Positions 1 to 6,349 of a stretch of DNA of 9,516 nucleotides are shown here, in pieces. Both the position numbers and the translations under genes were made by a program. The notes below the pieces were generated by a model. The model saw only the letters and a program-made list of their open reading frames with translations, searched no databases and had not been told where the DNA came from. The DNA comes from an uncultured Methylophilaceae bacterium (lineage in GTDB: Bacteria; Pseudomonadota; Gammaproteobacteria; Burkholderiales; Methylophilaceae). The stretch lies in the NCBI GenBank assembly GCA_938084195.1, contig CALKDJ010000025.1:1-9516 (forward strand), read 5' to 3'. Position 1 is the first letter of the stretch; every line of letters begins with the position of its first letter.

Positions 1-647
1 TGATAAATCTTTTTCATTTTTCTTGCTAATTCAGGATCATGCGTCACAAGAACGATTGTAGAACCATATTCCTTTGCAAGATTGATGAATAGATCAAATA
101 CGACTTTCGCATTGCTTCGATCTAAATTTCCTGTTGGTTCGTCCGCTAAGATTATTTGTGGCTCGTTAATAAGTGCTCTTCCAATTGCAACGCGCTGTCT
201 CTCGCCACCAGATAATTGATGGGGATAATGATCAAGCCTGTTAGAAAGACCCAATTTTTTCAAAATCTTTATGGCCTTATTATGATTACTTTGATACTTT
301 CCACCTCTAATTAGTAGTGGCATTACAACATTCTCTAAAGCAGAAAAATCAGGTAATAAATGGTGCGATTGATAAATAAAACCTATTAATTGATTTCGCA
401 TTATAGATAAATCATTCTGGCTTAGATTGGCAATATTCTTGTTATTGAGTTCTACAGAACCGCTATTCGGGTAATCTAGGCCTGCCATGAGATGCAAAAG
501 TGTACTTTTTCCAGAACCAGATACCCCACTAATTGCTATATTTTCAGATTTATTTAATCGCAAATTGAGATTACTTAACACAGGAACATCTAAACCCTTA
601 AAAGTCTTTGTAATATTTTTAAGTGAAATTATGAGATTATTATTCAT
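1..647 (-). CDS. lolD: LolD, ATPase of the lipoprotein-releasing ABC transporter (3' end beyond window)
   Basis: This cytoplasmic ATPase powers extraction of outer-membrane lipoproteins from the inner membrane and their hand-over to LolA. I translated the minus strand from the ATG at 647-645 and read 215 codons to the left edge without a stop. The family is usually about 225-235 residues, so only a short C-terminal piece should be missing. All ABC ATPase motifs are intact and in order: Walker A GVSGSGKST (41-49), Q-loop IYQSHHLLPDF with Gln93, signature LSGGERQR (145-152), Walker B IILADEPTGNLD with catalytic Glu170, and the switch His203 in VTHD. Signature and Q-loop fit the LolD/MacB subfamily. 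The start overlaps the last 8 bases of the permease gene upstream, so the two are probably translationally coupled. No Shine-Dalgarno sequence precedes it. Whether a lolE follows lies outside the window. Confidence 0.96.
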   Translation of the reverse strand, partial: MNNNLIISLKNITKTFKGLDVPVLSNLNLRLNKSENIAISGVSGSGKSTLLHLMAGLDYPNSGSVELNNKNIANLSQNDLSIMRNQLIGFIYQSHHLLPDFSALENVVMPLLIRGGKYQSNHNKAIKILKKLGLSNRLDHYPHQLSGGERQRVAIGRALINEPQIILADEPTGNLDRSNAKVVFDLFINLAKEYGSTIVLVTHDPELARKMKKIY

Positions 648-1908
648 ATTTTAGCGCAACCGCTGGTTCAATTTTTGATGCCTTAAAACTTGGATATATG
701 GAAGCAATAAAAGATAATAAAAGACCCATAAATCCTATATAAAAAATATCATTTAATAAAATTTGAGATGGCACTTCACTTATATAATAAATATCTTTTG
801 AAAGAAATTCGATCCCAAAAATATTTTCGATAAAAGGAACAATAATATCGATATTTGTTGCAATTAGGACGCCAAATAAGATACCGAAAAAGGTGCCAAT
901 GATTCCAGTCAAAGCACCTTGTCCCATAAAAATTATTAATATACTTTTTTGGCTAGCCCCCAAAGTTCGCAAAATAGCAATATCAGATTTTTTTTCTGTT
1001 ACTCCCATTACCAATGTAGAGACAATGTTAAATGCAGCGACAGCAATAATTAAAGTAAGAATAATAGACATTACTCTTTTTTCAAGTTGAATTGCAGAAA
1101 AAAGGTTTGCATGTTTTTGTGTCCAATCTAACACTATATAATCTTCCGAATTTATTGCTTGATATATTTCTGAGACTGATTGCTTTGTAAAATCAAGATC
1201 ATTAAGCTTAACTCGAACACCGGAAATTTGTTTTTTTGTTTGGAAAAATTTTTGCGCATCATTTATATGAATAACCACCAATCCTGCATCATACTCATAC
1301 ATACCTGCATCAAAAATCCCGGATATCTTATATTGTTTTATCCTTGGAAGCATTCCTACAGGGGAATAATTTGCTTGAGAGGAAATCATAGATATCTTGT
1401 CTCCCACTTTAAGAGAAAAGTATCGTGCTAAATCTATTCCAATTAATATTTGATATTCATTTGGGATTAAATTAAAACTTCCAGAAACTATTGAAGAATG
1501 AAGGTTGCTTACTTTTGGCTCAATAGATGGATCAATCCCTCTTACCAAAACGCCTCTGTTATATTTACCCATTGATACTAATGCCTGATGATTGGTAAAA
1601 GGAGCAGCTGAGTTTACATTTGGTATTGAATTAATCTTTTTATCAATTGCCTGCCAGTCCCTAATTTTTGCATTAGGGCTGATAATCTCAACATCTGAGG
1701 CAACATTTAATATCCTAGATTTTAATTCAGATTGAAAGCCATTCATCACTGATAAAACAACTATCAATGCCATTACCCCCAAAGCAATTCCAATAATACT
1801 TGTAAGAGAAATGAAAGAAATGAAGTGATTTTTATTTTTAAGCTGCGTATATCTTAAAGCGATCCAAAGCTCAAAAAATTTTTCTTTTAATAAAATGTTT
1901 TTTGTCAT
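640..1908 (-). CDS. lolC: LolC/LolE-family permease of the lipoprotein-releasing system
   Basis: This inner-membrane subunit works with LolD to release lipoproteins to the periplasmic chaperone LolA. The 422 residues show the family layout: a short cytoplasmic N-terminus, a transmembrane helix at about 30-56, a large periplasmic domain at about 57-278, and three more helices at about 279-303, 322-350 and 386-406. Conserved pieces are LSVMNGFQSEL after helix 1, VTEKKSDIAILRTLGAS (303-319, the region expected to contact the ATPase) and YPSFKASKIEPAVALKYE at the C-terminus. The loop around 180-193, with SPVGMLPRIKQ, sits where LolC-type proteins carry the hook that docks LolA (inferred by position). 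The symbol is by family. If no lolE lies past lolD, this would be the single-permease type, which works as a homodimer and is sometimes called LolF. It is transcribed divergently from ribE. Confidence 0.95.
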   Translation of the reverse strand: MTKNILLKEKFFELWIALRYTQLKNKNHFISFISLTSIIGIALGVMALIVVLSVMNGFQSELKSRILNVASDVEIISPNAKIRDWQAIDKKINSIPNVNSAAPFTNHQALVSMGKYNRGVLVRGIDPSIEPKVSNLHSSIVSGSFNLIPNEYQILIGIDLARYFSLKVGDKISMISSQANYSPVGMLPRIKQYKISGIFDAGMYEYDAGLVVIHINDAQKFFQTKKQISGVRVKLNDLDFTKQSVSEIYQAINSEDYIVLDWTQKHANLFSAIQLEKRVMSIILTLIIAVAAFNIVSTLVMGVTEKKSDIAILRTLGASQKSILIIFMGQGALTGIIGTFFGILFGVLIATNIDIIVPFIENIFGIEFLSKDIYYISEVPSQILLNDIFYIGFMGLLLSFIASIYPSFKASKIEPAVALKYE

Positions 1909-1951
1909 ATTTTAATTAATCTTAAATGTCGCATTCTGCTAGAATTATGGC
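1909..1951. promoter_or_regulatory. 43-base divergent lolC/ribE promoter region
   Basis: This gap must drive both directions. On the plus strand an extended -10 element is visible: TG at 1937-1938 followed by TAGAAT at 1940-1945, one mismatch from TATAAT. No good -35 is seen; the best is TTAATC at 1916-1921 with an 18-base spacer. The predicted start is about 1952, the A of the ribE ATG, so the transcript would have no leader. On the minus strand TAAGAT (1924-1919) is a weak -10 that would give lolC a leader of only a few bases. The -35 position of each promoter falls on the -10 of the other. A short dyad, ATTCT-GCT-AGAAT (1933-1945), covers the ribE -10. The gap is too short for an FMN riboswitch. 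Confidence 0.5.
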
Positions 1952-2536
1952 ATGTTTACAGGAATAATAGAATCCGAAGGTACCATCCTTGAATTAACAA
2001 ACAAAGGGAATGATATTGCTTTGATCATTTCATATGATCCAAAAATTTTTGATGATATCCGTTATGGAGATAGTATTTCAGTGAATGGTATATGCCTTAC
2101 CATTGAACAATTTTCAAAAGATAAGCTCAAATTTCACCTTTCCATGGAATCCATTTCTAAAGTAGCTAAATTTAAACTAGATCAAAAAGTTAATCTTGAA
2201 AGGTCCTTAAAATTAAATGATCGTATATCAGGTCATTTTGTTTTTGGCCATGTTGATGGAATAGCATTAATTGAGAATATTGAGAAATTAAATGATTGTG
2301 AAAAATGGGATGTCAAAGTACCTAGTAACTTAAATAAATATATTGCAAAAAAAGGATCTATATCATTGAATGGAGTGAGTCTTACAATTAATTCAATTGA
2401 AAATGATGTGTTAAGTGTAAACCTTATTCCTTACACTTTAAATCACACAACCTTCCAATATAATAAAATTGGAGAGAGCCTCAATATAGAAATTGATATG
2501 CTGGCTAGATATGTTGAATCAATTAATAATAATTAA
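1952..2536 (+). CDS. ribE: Riboflavin synthase, alpha chain
   Basis: The enzyme dismutates two molecules of 6,7-dimethyl-8-ribityllumazine into riboflavin and 5-amino-6-ribitylaminouracil, the last step of riboflavin synthesis, in the cytoplasm. The 194-residue protein has the two tandem lumazine-binding barrels typical of the family. The first begins with the near-invariant MFTGI and contains SVNGICLTI, with Cys48. The second begins at GHFVFGHVDG (94-103) and contains SLNGVSLTI (138-146). The C-terminal helix IDMLARYVES, used for trimer contacts, is present, so the gene is complete although slightly shorter than the usual 200-220 residues. MFTGI fixes the start at 1952. An out-of-frame ATG at 1947 opens only a six-codon frame. 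No ribosome binding site is possible if the transcript starts at the ATG. The next gene, ribBX, follows after six bases. Confidence 0.97.
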   Translation: MFTGIIESEGTILELTNKGNDIALIISYDPKIFDDIRYGDSISVNGICLTIEQFSKDKLKFHLSMESISKVAKFKLDQKVNLERSLKLNDRISGHFVFGHVDGIALIENIEKLNDCEKWDVKVPSNLNKYIAKKGSISLNGVSLTINSIENDVLSVNLIPYTLNHTTFQYNKIGESLNIEIDMLARYVESINNN

Positions 2537-2542
2537 ATTAAA

Positions 2543-3625
2543 ATGATAAATAAAACCGAAGATTTAATAAAAGATCTCAAAGATGGGAAGATGGTTATTC
2601 TCGTTGATGACGAAGACAGGGAGAATGAGGGTGATCTTGTAATAGCTGCTGACTTTATAAGTCCTGATCATATTAACTTTATGGCTAAATATGGAAGAGG
2701 TTTAATTTGCCTAACCTTAACTGAGGAAAAATGTAAAAAGCTAAAATTACCCTTAATGGTTGAGGAGAATGAAGGTAAGTTAGGTACAAATTTTACTGTT
2801 TCAATTGATGCAGCTTCAGGTATTACAACTGGTATATCAGCCTCAGATAGAGCTAATACGATCAAAGCTGCTATCAACAAAAATGCTGATCATAACAATA
2901 TAGTCAGACCTGGTCATATATTTCCATTAACAGCCCATCCTGGTGGCGTCCTTTATCGTGCAGGGCATACTGAAGCAGGTTGTGATCTAGCCTCTCTTGC
3001 AGGCCTAGACCCCTCTTCAGTTATATGTGAGATTTTAAATGAAGATGGCAACATGGCTCGCCTGCCCGATCTCAAAAAATTTGCAAATAAACACAATATC
3101 AAAATTGGTTCAATTGCAGATTTAATTGAGTTTAGGAGTAAAGAGGAAAAGCTTATAAAAAAAATCAGTCAAAAAAATATTGAAACAACTTTTGGTGAAA
3201 TGAATTTAATTCTTTATACAGATCTTTTATCAAGTAATACCCATATTGCATTAGTCAAGGGTGAAATTAAAGAAGATGATGACGTGTTAGTCCGGGTGCA
3301 TGAACCACTTTCAATTTTTGACTTTATCGAAAAAGAAAATAACCATTCATGGCCACCTCTAAAAGCATTAGATTTGATAAAAAATGAGGAAAAAGGAGTT
3401 ATTATTTTTCTAAATTATCAAGAATCTCAAAATAAAATTACGGAAGCTTTAGAGTTTAGTGATGATGAAATTCATAATGGTAATGATTTAAGAAATTATG
3501 GGATCGGCTCACAGATATTGGTTGATATAGGTGTCAGGAAAATGAGGTTATTAGCTTCCCCAAGAAAAATGCCAAGCATGATTGGTTATGGACTTCAAGT
3601 TACTGAATTTATTGAAAATATTTAA
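2543..3625 (+). CDS. ribB: RibBX: 3,4-dihydroxy-2-butanone-4-phosphate synthase fused to a degenerate GTP cyclohydrolase II-like domain
   Basis: The N-terminal half (about 1-200) converts ribulose 5-phosphate to DHBP for lumazine formation. It carries the acidic loop DDEDRENEGD (22-31), the RPGHIFPL block (122-129) and GHTEAGCDLASLAG (141-154), all expected for an active enzyme. The C-terminal half (about 205-360) aligns in outline with GTP cyclohydrolase II: RVHEPL near 251 and RNYGIGSQILVDIGVRKMRLL at 317-337. It lacks the zinc-binding cysteines of the CLTGD...RCDCG region and the RQEGRGIGL loop, which is replaced by NYQESQ (291-296). It should therefore not hydrolyse GTP. This matches the RibBX fusion known in many Proteobacteria, which implies a separate functional RibA elsewhere in the genome. 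It lies 6 bases after ribE with no Shine-Dalgarno sequence. No ribH or nusB follows. Confidence 0.93.
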   Translation: MINKTEDLIKDLKDGKMVILVDDEDRENEGDLVIAADFISPDHINFMAKYGRGLICLTLTEEKCKKLKLPLMVEENEGKLGTNFTVSIDAASGITTGISASDRANTIKAAINKNADHNNIVRPGHIFPLTAHPGGVLYRAGHTEAGCDLASLAGLDPSSVICEILNEDGNMARLPDLKKFANKHNIKIGSIADLIEFRSKEEKLIKKISQKNIETTFGEMNLILYTDLLSSNTHIALVKGEIKEDDDVLVRVHEPLSIFDFIEKENNHSWPPLKALDLIKNEEKGVIIFLNYQESQNKITEALEFSDDEIHNGNDLRNYGIGSQILVDIGVRKMRLLASPRKMPSMIGYGLQVTEFIENI

Positions 3626-3645
3626 TAGTTTTTTATTTTGTACCA

Positions 3646-3654
3646 TGTTAAAAT
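3646..3654 (+). promoter_or_regulatory. Possible extended -10 element upstream of ruvX
   Basis: TG (3646-3647), one base, then TAAAAT (3649-3654) matches the extended -10 pattern with one mismatch in the hexamer. I see no good -35 upstream; the 17-base position reads TAGTTT. A start near 3661 would leave about 87 bases of leader before ruvX. The rest of the 122-base gap (3626-3747) is T-rich, with no terminator-like hairpin and no riboswitch-like structure that I can recognise. In such A+T-rich DNA this match could be chance. Confidence 0.3.
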
Positions 3655-3733
3655 TCTCACTCAATATGAAATCAAATAAAATTTACGACAATTTTTTCTT
3701 TTCAACTGAAACAATCTCCCTTTTTAATAAATT

Positions 3734-3759
3734 TTTTTTAACGGCTTATGGTTAAAAAA
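3734..3759 (+). other. Perfect 9-bp inverted repeat with the ruvX start codon in its loop
   Basis: TTTTTTAAC (3734-3742) pairs exactly with GTTAAAAAA (3751-3759), leaving an 8-base loop, GGCTTATG, whose last three bases are the ruvX ATG (3748-3750). Seven of the nine pairs lie in or next to homopolymer runs, and only one is G-C, so it would be a weak RNA hairpin. As DNA it is also a TTAAC-N8-GTTAA dyad that could be an operator. It has no terminator role, since the U-run is on the 5' side. Confidence 0.45.
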
Positions 3760-4200
3760 TTAGCAGGAAGCAATAATGTAAACTACAACGGTAATATCCT
3801 AGCCTTTGATTTTGGAGAGAAAAAAATTGGGGTTGCGGTTGGAAATAGTATAACTAAAACTGCCCGTCCTCTTGAAGCTATTCGTAAAATTAAGAAAATA
3901 GAGCGTAATCAAATAATTGATAGACTTCTTAAAGAATGGGGACCTAGTCTTTTAGTTGTCGGACTCCCTCTTAACGAAGATGGAACTGAAAGCAGACTTA
4001 CAGGATTAGCAAAAACTTTTGCAGAAAAAATTCAAAATAGATCTAAAATTGATACAGTGATGGTGGACGAACGTTATACCTCGGTAGAGGCGAAATTATT
4101 AATTCGTGAAAGTACAAAAAATATAACTAAAGGTTCTCAACTAATTGATCAAGTTGCGGCAAAGATAATATTGGAGTCTTATTTTGAACAGTACCAATAA
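3748..4200 (+). CDS. ruvX: RuvX/YqgF, RNase H-fold nuclease (pre-16S rRNA processing / putative Holliday junction resolvase)
   Basis: This is a small cytoplasmic RNase H-fold protein, linked in E. coli to maturation of the 16S rRNA 5' end and long annotated as a putative Holliday junction resolvase. The 150 residues contain the family blocks: ILAFDFGEKKIGVAVGNS (17-34, first acidic residue Asp21), LLVVGLPLNEDGTESR (68-83), VDERYTSVEAK (106-116) and the C-terminal IDQVAAKIILE, with Asp134. An intact acidic set, plausibly Asp21, Glu108 and Asp134, suggests activity. The N-terminal tail before the first strand is about 10 residues longer than in many homologues. The ATG at 3748 is the only suitable start near the fold, and no Shine-Dalgarno sequence precedes it. 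The 3' end overlaps pyrR by 17 bases. The usual upstream partner yqgE is absent. Confidence 0.94.
   Translation: MVKKLAGSNNVNYNGNILAFDFGEKKIGVAVGNSITKTARPLEAIRKIKKIERNQIIDRLLKEWGPSLLVVGLPLNEDGTESRLTGLAKTFAEKIQNRSKIDTVMVDERYTSVEAKLLIRESTKNITKGSQLIDQVAAKIILESYFEQYQ
4173..4186 (+). promoter_or_regulatory. Shine-Dalgarno sequence and TTG start of pyrR
   Basis: GGAG (4173-4176) lies seven bases before a TTG start codon (4184-4186), inside the end of ruvX. The reading frame has a stop (TAA, 4166-4168) just upstream, and the protein contains no internal methionine. TTG 4184 is therefore the only conventional start. This is the only clear Shine-Dalgarno sequence at correct spacing in the window. Confidence 0.8.
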
Positions 4201-4696
4201 AATAATTCCTAGCGCAGATAATCTTATCAATATACTTTCGGATGAAATTTCAAAAGAAATTGACTCGAATACTTGTCTAATTGGAATCCCAAATGGTGGT
4301 CACTTAATTATTGAATCATTGCAAGAATCCCTGCCAACCAATACAGAATATGGATTAATTGATGCCTCTTTTTATCGCGATGATTTAGATATTTCTGGTT
4401 TGAAGGTCAAAGATAAGACTACAGATATTAATTTTGATATTAACAATAAGAAAGTTATTTTAATAGATGATGTTTTTTTTACGGGCCGAACTATACGTGC
4501 TGCAATTAATGAAATATTTGACTATGGGAGACCAAAAGAAATATTACTTTATGTTTTAATTGATCGTCAATTATCCGAACTTCCCATTAAGCCAAATTTT
4601 TCTGCTTGTGAGATTAATATATCAAATAATATCTATGTTGACTTAAAAAATAATAATGGAAAATTAGAATTTAAAACAAGACAAATAAATGACTAA
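4184..4696 (+). CDS. pyrR: PyrR, phosphoribosyltransferase-fold pyrimidine regulator / uracil phosphoribosyltransferase
   Basis: PyrR-family proteins bind PRPP and uridine nucleotides. In Firmicutes they control pyr mRNA attenuation, and many also convert uracil to UMP. The 170 residues include the PRPP-binding loop [17 protein letters not shown] (91-107), IGIPNGGHL (33-41), the family block DASFYRDDL (60-68) and [14 protein letters not shown] (126-139), which replaces the usual VDRGHRELPI. Translation starts at TTG with a good GGAG. The gene is embedded between ruvX (17-base overlap) and pyrB (8-base overlap), as in Betaproteobacteria and Pseudomonas. The overlaps leave no room for a PyrR-binding RNA leader before pyrB, so an attenuation role would have to act elsewhere. 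A UPRTase or other regulatory role is more likely here; this is inference. Confidence 0.9.
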   Translation: MNSTNKIIPSADNLINILSDEISKEIDSNTCLIGIPNGGHLIIESLQESLPTNTEYGLIDASFYRDDLDISGLKVKDKTTDINFDINNKKVILIDDVFFTGRTIRAAINEIFDYGRPKEILLYVLIDRQLSELPIKPNFSACEINISNNIYVDLKNNNGKLEFKTRQIND

Positions 4697-5642
4697 ATTA
4701 CAATTGAATAAAACAGGTAATCTCAATCATCTTCTTACTACAGAGGGATTGAAAGAAGATCTAATATTTAAAATTTTTAATTTAGCTGATTCTTTTTTAA
4801 ACATAAACAACCGAGATATTAAGAATGTTCCACTTTTAAGAGGAAAGACAGTATGTAATTTATTTTTTGAAAATAGCACGAGAACAAGAACAACATTTGA
4901 GATAGCTGCCAAAAGACTATCAGCAGATGTTATCAATTTAGATATCCCGTCCTCCTCACAATCAAAGGGAGAATCAGTCATAGACACCATTGATAATCTT
5001 ATCGCAATGGGGGCTGATATTTTTATTATCAGGCATTCTCAACCTGGTATACCGGAAAAAATTGCTAAACATGTCGGGCCAAACGTACATATCATAAATG
5101 CGGGAGATGGTCACCATGCGCATCCAACCCAAGGATTACTTGATGTTTTTACAATCAAAAAATTTAAAAATAACTTTAAATCATTATCTACTGCCATAGT
5201 AGGAGATATAAAGCATTCTAGAGTGGCAAGATCAGAAATATTTGCACTTTCAGCGCTAGGAGTGCCTGACATAAGATTGATTGGCCCAAAAAATCTCATG
5301 CCTGACAATATAAAAGTATCAAATATTAAAATATTTGACTCAATGGAAAAAGGCTTAAGAGACGTTGACGTAATTATGATGTTGAGAATTCAAAAGGAAA
5401 GGATGACTGGGGATAATATCCCCTCCGAGGAAGATTATTTTACTAATTTTGGATTGCGCAAAAAACACCTTGGTTTATCGAAAAAAGATGCCATAGTTAT
5501 GCACCCAGGCCCAATGAATAGAGGAGTAGAAATAGATTCTGAGGTAGCCGATTCCGATCAATCTGTCATCTTATCTCAGGTCACTTTTGGAATTGCAATA
5601 AGAATGGCAGTAATGGCGATGTTAATAGGTAAAAATATTTAA
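4689..5642 (+). CDS. pyrB: Aspartate carbamoyltransferase, catalytic chain
   Basis: The enzyme condenses carbamoyl phosphate with aspartate to N-carbamoyl-aspartate, the committed step of pyrimidine synthesis. All active-site blocks are present in the 317 residues: carbamoyl-phosphate loop [13 protein letters not shown] (59-71, STRTR at 63-67), the SQSKGES loop with Lys93 contributed from a neighbouring subunit (90-96), the HPTQGLLD block (145-152), the aspartate-side LRIQKERM (232-239) and [12 protein letters not shown] (272-283). The length is like stand-alone catalytic chains and lacks the N-terminal extension of the Pseudomonas type. No pyrI and no pyrC-type gene follows, although pyrC usually does in ruvX-pyrR-pyrB clusters. 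The holoenzyme may thus be a simple trimer or may use a distant partner. The start overlaps pyrR by 8 bases, suggesting translational coupling. Confidence 0.96.
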   Translation: MTKLQLNKTGNLNHLLTTEGLKEDLIFKIFNLADSFLNINNRDIKNVPLLRGKTVCNLFFENSTRTRTTFEIAAKRLSADVINLDIPSSSQSKGESVIDTIDNLIAMGADIFIIRHSQPGIPEKIAKHVGPNVHIINAGDGHHAHPTQGLLDVFTIKKFKNNFKSLSTAIVGDIKHSRVARSEIFALSALGVPDIRLIGPKNLMPDNIKVSNIKIFDSMEKGLRDVDVIMMLRIQKERMTGDNIPSEEDYFTNFGLRKKHLGLSKKDAIVMHPGPMNRGVEIDSEVADSDQSVILSQVTFGIAIRMAVMAMLIGKNI

Positions 5643-5683
5643 ACTTAAGCTAATTAAATAATACGCTGGCTTAAATATCTACA

Positions 5684-6349
5684 ATGATAAATATTAAAAA
5701 TAATTTAGAAGAAATCAATAAAAACTTAAAAAATATTAATTTAGCCAATAAGGTTACTTTAGTTGCTGTAAGTAAACAGCAATCTATAGATAAAATTGTC
5801 CAAGCAATCAACTGTGGGCAAAATATTTTTGGCGAGAACTATCTTCAAGAAGCCCTTGAAAAAATAGATTTACTCAAAGAGTACAAACTTGAATGGCATT
5901 TTATTGGACCCATTCAAAGTAATAAATGTAAATTAATTGCAGAAAATTTTTCATGGGTTCATACCATCGATCGTTTAAAAATTGCAAAGCGAATAAATGA
6001 AGCCAGAGAAAATATGCCTCCAATTGATATATGTATTCAGATAAATATAAGTCAGGAAAATACTAAAAGTGGCCTATCAATTGATGATTTAGATAATTTT
6101 GCTAGTGAAATACAAACTTACAAAAATTTAAAACTACGAGGTCTCATGGCCATACCTTCCAATTTAGTAAGTGATGAAAAATTGACATTGGAATTTAATT
6201 TACTAAGAAATAAATACGAGATGATGAAAAAAAAATACTCATCAATTGATACACTATCTATGGGAATGTCCAACGACTACTTGTTAGCTATAAAAAATGG
6301 GTCTAATCTTGTAAGGATTGGAAGTAAAATATTCGGTAAAAGAACATAA
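5684..6349 (+). CDS. yggS: YggS/PLPBP family pyridoxal-phosphate homeostasis protein
   Basis: This cytoplasmic PLP-carrying protein has no known catalytic reaction and maintains vitamin B6 and amino/keto-acid balance. The 221-residue single TIM-barrel shows the PLP lysine Lys31 in LVAVSKQQS (26-34), then FGENYLQE (49-56), WHFIGPIQSNK (71-81), HTIDR (93-97) and the phosphate-binding C-terminal block SMGMSNDYLLAIKNG followed by LVRIGSKIFGKR (192-220). The length is a little under the usual 225-235. It lies 41 bases after pyrB, with no Shine-Dalgarno sequence and no convincing promoter or terminator between them. It overlaps proC by one base (TAATG), the conserved yggS-proC pairing. pilT, often the gene before yggS in relatives, is absent. 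A nine-A run (6227-6235) lies within the gene. Confidence 0.95.
   Translation: MINIKNNLEEINKNLKNINLANKVTLVAVSKQQSIDKIVQAINCGQNIFGENYLQEALEKIDLLKEYKLEWHFIGPIQSNKCKLIAENFSWVHTIDRLKIAKRINEARENMPPIDICIQINISQENTKSGLSIDDLDNFASEIQTYKNLKLRGLMAIPSNLVSDEKLTLEFNLLRNKYEMMKKKYSSIDTLSMGMSNDYLLAIKNGSNLVRIGSKIFGKRT

Noticed and set aside
893..1431. Plus-strand frames of 65 and 83 codons opposite lolC.
   Set aside because: They lie wholly within a well-supported gene on the other strand and have no family motifs.
3615..3639. AAAATA...TATTTT inverted repeat at the end of ribBX as a terminator.
   Set aside because: The stem is entirely A-T and overlaps the coding end; too weak to act as an intrinsic terminator.
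3645..3755. A 36-codon plus-strand frame (begins MLKFSLNMK) filling the gap before ruvX and overlapping its start by 8 bases.
   Set aside because: No Shine-Dalgarno sequence, no recognisable motif, composition as expected for random A+T-rich DNA, and no resemblance to yqgE. Its ATG overlaps the possible extended -10. Conservation in relatives would be needed to revive it.
5645..5674. TTAAGC...GCTTAA inverted repeat in the pyrB-yggS gap.
   Set aside because: Only six pairs with an 18-base loop and no T-run; frequent by chance at this base composition.
6227..6235. Nine-A run in yggS as a programmed slippage site.
   Set aside because: The frame is continuous through it and codes for an ordinary Lys run; no alternative product is evident in the shifted frames.
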